Shown: positions 5,971-11,854 of the stretch, piece by piece
How positions within the stretch are numbered: position 1 is the first letter of the stretch
How the letters are laid out: every line of letters starts with the position of its first letter
DNA from: Alphaproteobacteria bacterium
GTDB taxonomy: Bacteria > Pseudomonadota > Alphaproteobacteria > RS24
DNA: 11,854 bases
Direction of reading: 5' to 3'
NCBI GenBank assembly: GCA_029248825.1
Contig: JAQWIP010000127.1
Span: 1 to 11,854 of the forward strand
Program-made: the position numbers and the translations under genes
The notes under the pieces: generated by a model
The model's database searches: none
What the model was told of the DNA's origin: nothing
What the model saw: the letters and a program-made list of their open reading frames with translations, nothing else

Positions 5971-8093
5971 TGAGCGCCGAGACGCCGGTCGAAACCCTGA
6001 CAGAACAGCAAGCGCAGGCCGAATTACAGCGCTTGGCCAAAGATATGGCCGCCCATGACGCGGCCTATTATCAAGACGATGCCCCCACCCTTTCGGATGG
6101 AGAGTATGACGCGCTGCGCCAGCGCAATGAGCAGATTGAAAATCGTTTTCCCAACCTCAAGCGCGCCGATAGTCCCAGCGATAAAGTCGGCGCGACCCCC
6201 AGTGGCGCCTTTGGCAAAGTCGAGCATAGCGTGGCTATGTTGTCTTTGGGCAATGCGTTTACGCCCGAGGATGTGCAAGAGTTCGACACACGCGTTCGCC
6301 GCTTTTTAAACCTCGAGCCAGACGCCGAATTAGCCCTCACCTCGGAGCCGAAAATCGACGGCCTATCCGCCAGTTTGCGGTATGAAAAAGGCGTGCTGGT
6401 GCGCGGCGCGACGCGCGGTGATGGGCGTGTGGGCGAGGATATTACGGCCAATCTAAAAACCCTGCCAGACATCCCCCATAGGCTGCCCGAGGGCGTGCCG
6501 GACGTGGTGGAAATACGCGGCGAGGTCTATATGAGTGGGGCTAATTTTGCCGCTTTGAACGCGCGCCAAATAGCCGCCAAAGCCAAGCCTTTTGCCAATC
6601 CGCGCAATGCGGCGGCGGGTAGTTTGCGCCAGCTCGATACGAAAATTACGGCGGCACGCCCGTTGAGCTTTTTCGCCTATACATGGGGCGAGATGAGCTA
6701 TCTGCCTGCCGACACCCAACGCGGCATGATGGCGTGTTTCGAGGCTTGGGGCTTTCGCGTCAATCCGGCCTTTATCGGCGTCACGCATCCGGATGGTTTG
6801 CTGGCGCATTGGGCGGATATCGAGGCGCAACGTGCGAGCCTCGGCTATGATATCGACGGTATGGTCTATAAGGTCGACCGTCTCGATTATCAGGCGCGGC
6901 TCGGCTTTGTATCGCGCGCGCCGCGTTGGGCGATTGCGCATAAGTTCCCTGCCGAGCAGGCGAGTACCCAGCTGAATGCGATTGAAATTCAAGTCGGTCG
7001 CACGGGGGCTTTAACGCCCGTTGCCAAGCTCGAGCCGGTCACCGTTGGCGGGGTCGTGGTGTCCAATGCGACTTTGCACAATGGCGATGAGATTGCCCGT
7101 AAAGATCTTCGCATCGGAGACAACGTGGTGGTGCAACGCGCGGGCGATGTTATCCCGCAAGTGGTGAAGCCTGTGTTGCAAGCGCGCCCTGAAAACAGTC
7201 TCGAATTTGTCTTCCCAACCCATTGCCCAGAATGCGGCAGTGCGGCGGTGCGCGATGTCGATGAAGATGGCAAAGCCGATGTGGTGACGCGTTGCACCGG
7301 CGGGCTGACGTGTCCGGCGCAAGCGCGCGAACGCCTGAAGCATTTCGTCTCGCGCGCGGCGTTGGATATTGATGGTTTGGGACAAAAGCAAATCGACGAG
7401 TTCTGGCAGGCCAATATGGTGCAAGCGCCGCAGGATATTTTCACCTTGCAGACGCGCTTTGAAGATAATCCACCGCCCAAATGGCTCTATGCCAATGGCC
7501 CCAAAGACAAGCTCGGCACGCTGAAAGAGAGTGTGAAGAAATTATTCAAAGCGATTGAGGCGCGCAAAACCGTCGACCTCGACCGACTGATTTTTGGCCT
7601 CGGCATTCGTCATGTCGGCGAGACGACGGCGCGGGGCTTGGCGCGTCATTTCGGCTCGCTCGAAAAAATGATGCAGGATGTTCGCGACATGGGTCGTGGG
7701 GATGGGGCGTTGCGGGCTGATTTAGAAGCCGTCGATGGCTTTGGCGAAACGCTGTTAGACTCGCTGGTCGCGTTTTTTGGCGAAGAGAAAAACTGCGAAA
7801 GCGTGCAAGCCCTTCTCACAGCAGGCGTGCGGCCAACCCCTCTGGAGGCGGTGGCGCAAGACACGCCAGTTGCGGGTAAAACCATTGTTTTCACAGGCAC
7901 TTTGGTGCAAATGACCCGCGCCGAAGCGAAAGCGCGCGCCGAAACCATGGGCGCCAAAGTGGTCGGCTCGATATCGGCCAAAACGGATTTTCTGGTGGCA
8001 GGCGCCGAGGCAGGCTCGAAGCTCACAAAAGCCCAAGGCTTGGGGGTCACAATATTGAGCGAAGACGAATGGGTAGCCCTCGCCAGCCTTTAA
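5970..8093 (+). CDS. ligA: NAD+-dependent DNA ligase LigA
   Basis: LigA seals nicks with NAD+ as cofactor in replication and repair. The protein has 707 residues (E. coli 671) and all domains are present. The N-terminal NAD+-binding Ia domain (about 15-80) has Y33, D43, Y46 and D47; residue 34 is Tyr where E. coli has His. The nucleotidyltransferase domain has the adenylated lysine K128 in KIDG and the motif EIRGEVYM at 181-188. The OB fold is followed by a four-cysteine zinc finger with C419, C422, C442 and C448. The CX2C and CX5C halves are normal, but the loop between them is five residues longer than in E. coli. Helix-hairpin-helix repeats cover about 455-625 and contain an added segment around DNPPPKWLYANGPKDK. 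The BRCT domain runs from about 633 to the end. The start codon shares its A with the recN stop (TAATG), so translation is probably coupled. Confidence 0.98.
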   Translation: MSAETPVETLTEQQAQAELQRLAKDMAAHDAAYYQDDAPTLSDGEYDALRQRNEQIENRFPNLKRADSPSDKVGATPSGAFGKVEHSVAMLSLGNAFTPEDVQEFDTRVRRFLNLEPDAELALTSEPKIDGLSASLRYEKGVLVRGATRGDGRVGEDITANLKTLPDIPHRLPEGVPDVVEIRGEVYMSGANFAALNARQIAAKAKPFANPRNAAAGSLRQLDTKITAARPLSFFAYTWGEMSYLPADTQRGMMACFEAWGFRVNPAFIGVTHPDGLLAHWADIEAQRASLGYDIDGMVYKVDRLDYQARLGFVSRAPRWAIAHKFPAEQASTQLNAIEIQVGRTGALTPVAKLEPVTVGGVVVSNATLHNGDEIARKDLRIGDNVVVQRAGDVIPQVVKPVLQARPENSLEFVFPTHCPECGSAAVRDVDEDGKADVVTRCTGGLTCPAQARERLKHFVSRAALDIDGLGQKQIDEFWQANMVQAPQDIFTLQTRFEDNPPPKWLYANGPKDKLGTLKESVKKLFKAIEARKTVDLDRLIFGLGIRHVGETTARGLARHFGSLEKMMQDVRDMGRGDGALRADLEAVDGFGETLLDSLVAFFGEEKNCESVQALLTAGVRPTPLEAVAQDTPVAGKTIVFTGTLVQMTRAEAKARAETMGAKVVGSISAKTDFLVAGAEAGSKLTKAQGLGVTILSEDEWVALASL

Positions 8094-8102
8094 CCAGCGC
8101 CT

Positions 8103-9926
8103 CTAAAGCGGTTTACAATTCTTCTTCAACCAGCTTTGCGTGGCCTTATCGACTTTTGGCAAAAGCGTCGTCTCGACGCGCGCATGATAGGCATCCAACC
8201 AAGCCACTTCGTGATGGCTCAACAGGGTCTTATCGATGAGACGGCGGTCGATGGGAGCCAGCGTTAGGGTTTCAAATTCCAACATGGCGCGTTGCGTCTT
8301 TGCGGTTTTGGCAGGCCGCACATATTGCAGGTTCTCAATCCGAATGCCGAATTTTCCGGCCGCATAATAGCCCGGCTCATTGGAGACAATCATGCCCTCT
8401 TGCAAAGGCACCAAACCGCCTTTGGAGATACGTTGCGGGCCCTCATGCACCGACAAATAACTGCCAACGCCATGGCCAGTTCCGTGGTCAAAATCTTGCC
8501 CAACTTCCCAAAGCGGCGCGCGCGCCACGGTGTCGAGCTGCATACCATTGGTGCCATGGGGAAACCGCACGGCGGCCAGAGCAATATGGCCGCGCAACAC
8601 GCGGGTAAAGGCTTCAATGGCGCCTTTGGAGGGGGTCGTCTTGGCGCCTTTGGCGGCCTCAATCAAAACCGTGCGGGTGACATCTGTGGTGCCTTTTTGA
8701 TACTGCCCGCCGCTATCGATTAAAAATAAATCACCGGGTTTCAAAAGCCGATTGGTTTTTTGTGTCACGCGATAATGCACAATGGCGCCATGCGGCCCGG
8801 CGCCAGCGATGGTGTCAAAGCTCAAATCCAGCAGTTTACCTGTGGCGGCGCGGCAGGCTTCGGCGTGTTTGGCGGCGTCTATTTCGCTCAACTTGCCTGA
8901 GCGGCTGTTTTTATCGAGCCAAGCCAGAAAATTACACAAGGCCGTGCCATCGATGACATGGGCTTGGGTGGTGGCTTTTATTTCGGCCTTGGTTTTATTG
9001 GCCTTGGGCAAAGCGCAAGGGTCTGGGATGCGCTGAATATTGGCGTTGAGCAATTGCGCGCCAAACCAAGCGGGCGTGCTGCTGGGGTCATAGGCGAGGG
9101 TCTCGGCTTGGATGGCGCGTAGGCTTTTGGCCAAACTATCGGGCGCGGCGAGGCGCAATCCTTTGCCAATATGGCGGCGCACGCTTTGGCTCACCCGCGC
9201 GCTATCGATGAACCAATCGAAGCTGGCGTTTTGGTTCAATATACCAAATGACAAAGCAAATGGCGTATGCGGCACATCCGTGGCGCGGCAATTGAGCAGC
9301 CAAGCGAGGTTTTCTGGCTGCGCGATGAGCAGCTTATCTTGGCTAGCCGCTTTCATATCTCGCGCCAAAGCCTGGCGTTTTTCGAGGGACGTCACGCCGG
9401 CCAATGTATCGGGATGCGCCGTCACAGGCGTCTGCGGCAAAGCTGGGCGGTCGTGCCAAATCGCATCCAACGGATTTGTCTCGACAAATACCAAACGCGC
9501 GCCCTTGGCGGCCAGCCTGTCGCGATAGGCTTGCACCACCGCTTCGCTATGCAATTTCGGGTCGATGCCAATTTCAAAACCCGACTTGGCTTGCGCGGCC
9601 AACCATTGGCTGGGCGGGGTTTGCATGAGGTTGATAATCTCAAAGCGTTTGCTATCGACTTGCTGGGGCGCTTGCAAAATATAGCGCCCATCGACAAACA
9701 CGGCGGCCTTTTTGGCCAGCACAACGGCCGAGCCAGCCGAGCCATCAAAGCCGGTTAGATATTTCAAACGCTCATTGGCTGGCGGCACATATTCGCCTTG
9801 AAATTCATCCTCGCGCGGCACAATAAAGCCGTCGAGTTTGCGCGCGGTTAATTGCGCGCGCAGCTCTTTCAGCGTTTGGGGGCTTCCGCCAAAACCATCA
9901 TCGTCAAAACTTTGAAACATGCTCAT
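8103..9926 (-). CDS. pepP: Xaa-Pro aminopeptidase, M24B family (three-domain type)
   Basis: This cytoplasmic metallopeptidase removes N-terminal residues from peptides with proline at position 2. The 607-residue length, with two creatinase-like N-terminal domains (about 20-165 and 170-320) before a catalytic pita-bread domain (about 325-545) and a C-terminal extension, matches the larger eukaryote-like aminopeptidase P1 type rather than the 440-residue E. coli PepP; the symbol is therefore approximate. The five metal ligands are visible: D404 (LIDSGG), D415 (TTDVTR), H485 (HGTGHGVG), E517 (SNEPGYY) and E531 (RIEN). H384 and H494 also fit conserved active-site positions. The start is ATG at 9926; Met3 (ATG at 9920) is an alternative. 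No clear Shine-Dalgarno sequence is present. The gene begins 3 bp after the prmA stop, so coupled translation is likely. Its stop lies 9 bp from that of ligA on the other strand. Confidence 0.93.
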   Translation of the reverse strand: MSMFQSFDDDGFGGSPQTLKELRAQLTARKLDGFIVPREDEFQGEYVPPANERLKYLTGFDGSAGSAVVLAKKAAVFVDGRYILQAPQQVDSKRFEIINLMQTPPSQWLAAQAKSGFEIGIDPKLHSEAVVQAYRDRLAAKGARLVFVETNPLDAIWHDRPALPQTPVTAHPDTLAGVTSLEKRQALARDMKAASQDKLLIAQPENLAWLLNCRATDVPHTPFALSFGILNQNASFDWFIDSARVSQSVRRHIGKGLRLAAPDSLAKSLRAIQAETLAYDPSSTPAWFGAQLLNANIQRIPDPCALPKANKTKAEIKATTQAHVIDGTALCNFLAWLDKNSRSGKLSEIDAAKHAEACRAATGKLLDLSFDTIAGAGPHGAIVHYRVTQKTNRLLKPGDLFLIDSGGQYQKGTTDVTRTVLIEAAKGAKTTPSKGAIEAFTRVLRGHIALAAVRFPHGTNGMQLDTVARAPLWEVGQDFDHGTGHGVGSYLSVHEGPQRISKGGLVPLQEGMIVSNEPGYYAAGKFGIRIENLQYVRPAKTAKTQRAMLEFETLTLAPIDRRLIDKTLLSHHEVAWLDAYHARVETTLLPKVDKATQSWLKKNCKPL

Positions 9927-9929
9927 ACT

Positions 9930-10790
9930 CTAACGCTTCAGGCACAGGCTCGTCCATGCACCAATTATCTTTTGCCGCTCTATCACAAAACCCTCGTCCC
10001 GATACCGCGCGCTCACACGCCGCGCTTGTTCGTTCAGCAATCCCGACAGAATAACCCGCCCGGTGTCGCTGACATGGGCTTTAAAATCAACCGCCAAATC
10101 CACCAAAGGCGCGGCCATAATATTGGCAAAAATCACATCAAAACGGCGCCCGCGATAGGCCGCTTGCTGCATGCCCAAAGCGGTAAAGGCCTGAATGCGC
10201 GGGGTAACGCCATTGCGCGCCATATTGCTTTTTGTCACTTGCACGGCCACGGGGTCGTAATCGCTGGCCAGAATTTCCGCGGTCGAGCCGAGTAATTTCG
10301 CCGCCGCAATGGCCAGCGTGCCAGAGCCGCAACCAATGTCGGCAATGGTTGCGGGCGTGTAGTGTTTCACCAAATCGACGAATAAATGCAAGCAGCCTTG
10401 CGTGGTGCCATGGTGGCCAGAGCCAAAAGCTTGCCCCGCCTGCATCTCAACATTGCGCCAGCTGCCAGCGCGCGCGCTATCGTGGCTGCCGTGTAAATAT
10501 AAAGGCGCGATCGCAATGGGCGGCAGATTTTGTTGATTTTGCGACACCCAATCGCGCTCTGGCACAAGCTCTAGCGTGGCCACGGCATCTTCGGGCAATT
10601 GCAAAAGCGTCAAATCGGTCTTGTCTTCGAAATAAACCCCGAAGCGCCAATCGCCCTCTATGTCGTGTTGGGTCTCTAACGGATTGTCGATTTTCTCTGA
10701 CGCCCAAATGGTTGCGCCAAACAGCTCCAAGGCGGCTTCGGCTTGCAGCATATGGGCGGTAATGAAATCCAGTTTCCAGACTTTGGTCAT
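9930..10790 (-). CDS. prmA: Ribosomal protein L11 methyltransferase PrmA
   Basis: PrmA trimethylates residues of ribosomal protein L11 with S-adenosylmethionine. The protein has 286 residues (E. coli 293). Numbered from ATG 10790, the family-specific AFGSGHHGTT is at 121-130, the SAM-binding motif I DIGCGSG at 151-157, the acidic residue of motif II is D179 in SDYDP, and FANI in the catalytic motif is at 221-224. The N-terminal 100 residues form the substrate-recognition domain, which is weakly conserved. An upstream TTG at 10853 keeps the frame open but would overlap the helicase gene by about 50 bp and add a basic 21-residue tail not expected in the family, so ATG 10790 is chosen. The ribosome site is weak (GGGC close to the ATG). 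The gene starts 10 bp after the helicase stop and ends 3 bp before pepP. Confidence 0.95.
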   Translation of the reverse strand: MTKVWKLDFITAHMLQAEAALELFGATIWASEKIDNPLETQHDIEGDWRFGVYFEDKTDLTLLQLPEDAVATLELVPERDWVSQNQQNLPPIAIAPLYLHGSHDSARAGSWRNVEMQAGQAFGSGHHGTTQGCLHLFVDLVKHYTPATIADIGCGSGTLAIAAAKLLGSTAEILASDYDPVAVQVTKSNMARNGVTPRIQAFTALGMQQAAYRGRRFDVIFANIMAAPLVDLAVDFKAHVSDTGRVILSGLLNEQARRVSARYRDEGFVIERQKIIGAWTSLCLKR

Positions 10791-10800
10791 GCCCGTAGCG

Positions 10801-11854
10801 CTAGGGCTTCTCGACGTAACTGTCGAGAACTTTCTTGGTTCCCGCTTTTTCAAACACCACAGTCAGCTTATTGCCTTCGATGCCTTGAATGCGCCCATAG
10901 CCGAACTTCTGATGGAAAATCCGCTCGCCGCGCTCATAGTCGCTATCCGATAAAGTGGAGGGGGCGGTTTCTGCGCGGCCATTTATCGTGGAGCTATTGC
11001 CGCCATATTTTTGCTTATTGGCTTGGGCGCGTTGCCAGCCCGGGCTGGTGTAGCTGGAGCCAGAAAAATCATTGGCGAAACGGCTTTGGGTCGCCAAAGC
11101 GGCGCCCTCATGGCTGTTCTCGGCTACTTCGACATTGTCCATCGGCAGCTCATCGATAAAGCGCGAGGACAGGGCAGAGTTCCATTGCCCATGGGTGCGC
11201 CGATTGCCAGCAAACGAAATCGTCGCGCGAATTTTGGCGCGCGTAATGCCCACATAGGCAAGGCGGCGTTCTTCTTCCAATCCCTTATCGCCGCTTTCAT
11301 CCAAGCTGCGTTGATGGGGAAACAGACCTTCTTCCCAGCCGGGCAGAAACACGGTTTCGAATTCCAAGCCTTTGGCGGCGTGCAAAGTCATAATCGAGAC
11401 TTTGTCCTCATTGTCATTGGTGGCGGCTTCCATCACCAGCGAGATATGCTCGAGATAGCCGGTCAGCGTTTCAAACTCCTCCATGGAGCGCACTAATTCT
11501 TTCAGGTTTTCCAATTTGCCAGGGGCGTCGGGCGATTTATCGGCCTGCCACATGGCGGTATAACCGCTTTCGTCGAGTATCAATTCCGATAATTCCGTAT
11601 GCGTCATCGTATCGACCAGCGAACGCCAATGGGTGACGGCGCGCACAAAACCAGACAAGGCGCGTCGCGCCGCAGGCTTTAAGTCTTCGGTATCGATAAT
11701 GTCTTCGGCCGTTCGAAACATCGAGCGGTTTTGCTGGCGCGCGGCTTGGCGAAGCGTCTGCAGCGCCACTTTGCCCAAGCCACGGCGCGGTTTATTGCAA
11801 ATGCGTTCAAAGGCGAGGTCATCATCGGGCTGTGCGATGAGGCGCAAATAAGCA
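10801..11854 (-). CDS. uvrD: UvrD/PcrA-type superfamily 1 DNA helicase, C-terminal half (5' end outside window)
   Basis: This is a 3'-5' DNA helicase of the UvrD/PcrA/Rep group, used in nucleotide excision repair, mismatch repair or removal of RNA polymerase or RecA from DNA. About 350 C-terminal residues are visible. The frame stays open to the window edge, where AYLRLIAQPDDDLAFERI matches the inside of domain 2B/2A, so the first Met-like codon is not the start. Numbered from the TTG at 11847, the motif V region VSIMTLHAAKGLEF is at 150-163 and motif VI EEERRLAYVGITRAK at 191-205, with the ATP-sensing Arg at 204. After a Ser/Gly/Asn-rich linker (about 240-300), a C-terminal Tudor-like domain with HQKFGYGRI ends in DSYVEKP; in UvrD and PcrA this domain contacts RNA polymerase. 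Rep lacks this tail, so UvrD/PcrA is the better name. First visible gene of the operon with prmA and pepP. Confidence 0.94.
   Translation of the reverse strand, partial: AYLRLIAQPDDDLAFERICNKPRRGLGKVALQTLRQAARQQNRSMFRTAEDIIDTEDLKPAARRALSGFVRAVTHWRSLVDTMTHTELSELILDESGYTAMWQADKSPDAPGKLENLKELVRSMEEFETLTGYLEHISLVMEAATNDNEDKVSIMTLHAAKGLEFETVFLPGWEEGLFPHQRSLDESGDKGLEEERRLAYVGITRAKIRATISFAGNRRTHGQWNSALSSRFIDELPMDNVEVAENSHEGAALATQSRFANDFSGSSYTSPGWQRAQANKQKYGGNSSTINGRAETAPSTLSDSDYERGERIFHQKFGYGRIQGIEGNKLTVVFEKAGTKKVLDSYVEKP

Noticed and set aside
8090..8116. Bulged AACC(A)GC / GCGGTT hairpin between ligA and pepP
   Set aside because: The stem has only six pairs around a bulge and no T run follows, so it is not a credible bidirectional terminator.
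10232..10762. 176-residue open frame on the plus strand across prmA
   Set aside because: It lies opposite a clear methyltransferase gene, has a composition rich in Arg, Ser and Pro as expected of a shadow frame, and shows no family motif.
10791..10853. Longer prmA from a TTG overlapping the helicase gene
   Set aside because: The added residues are just the helicase C-terminus read in another frame, and the PrmA N-terminus aligns with ATG 10790.

Overview
The window is ordinary chromosomal DNA from a Gram-negative bacterium, almost certainly an alphaproteobacterium. The reasons are the gene order ftsZ - lpxC - bamD - recN - ligA, the very long Ala/Pro/Glu-rich linker in FtsZ, and the alphaproteobacterial style of the LigA and LpxC sequences. 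I would not name a genus. No tRNA, rRNA, CRISPR array, insertion sequence or att site was seen.

Left part, plus strand (1-8093). The window opens inside ftsZ, which ends in a clean intrinsic terminator. Next comes a small M15A-type peptidase gene, resembling phage endolysins, that has no ordinary start codon. A 137-bp regulatory gap with two perfect short inverted repeats and a promoter-like element leads to lpxC (committed step of lipid A synthesis). A 99-bp gap with a second promoter candidate leads to bamD (outer-membrane protein assembly lipoprotein). recN (recombinational repair) and ligA (NAD+-dependent DNA ligase) follow tightly: 8 bp between bamD and recN, and a TAATG stop/start overlap between recN and ligA. 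Division, envelope synthesis and DNA repair genes are therefore stacked head to tail.

Right part, minus strand (8103-11854). The order of transcription is uvrD/pcrA-type helicase (5' part outside the window), prmA (ribosomal protein L11 methyltransferase) and pepP (Xaa-Pro aminopeptidase). Gaps of 10 and 3 bp indicate one operon. Its last gene meets ligA tail to tail with only 9 bp between the two stop codons.

I found no convincing undescribed multi-gene system. The points most worth a second look are the M15A gene with a probable CTG, leaderless start between ftsZ and lpxC; the two palindromes around the putative lpxC promoter; the N-terminal extension of LpxC; and a six-unit 12-bp tandem repeat in the FtsZ linker. 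All genes except the M15A gene look intact over the part visible. No gene-free stretch exceeds 137 bp.
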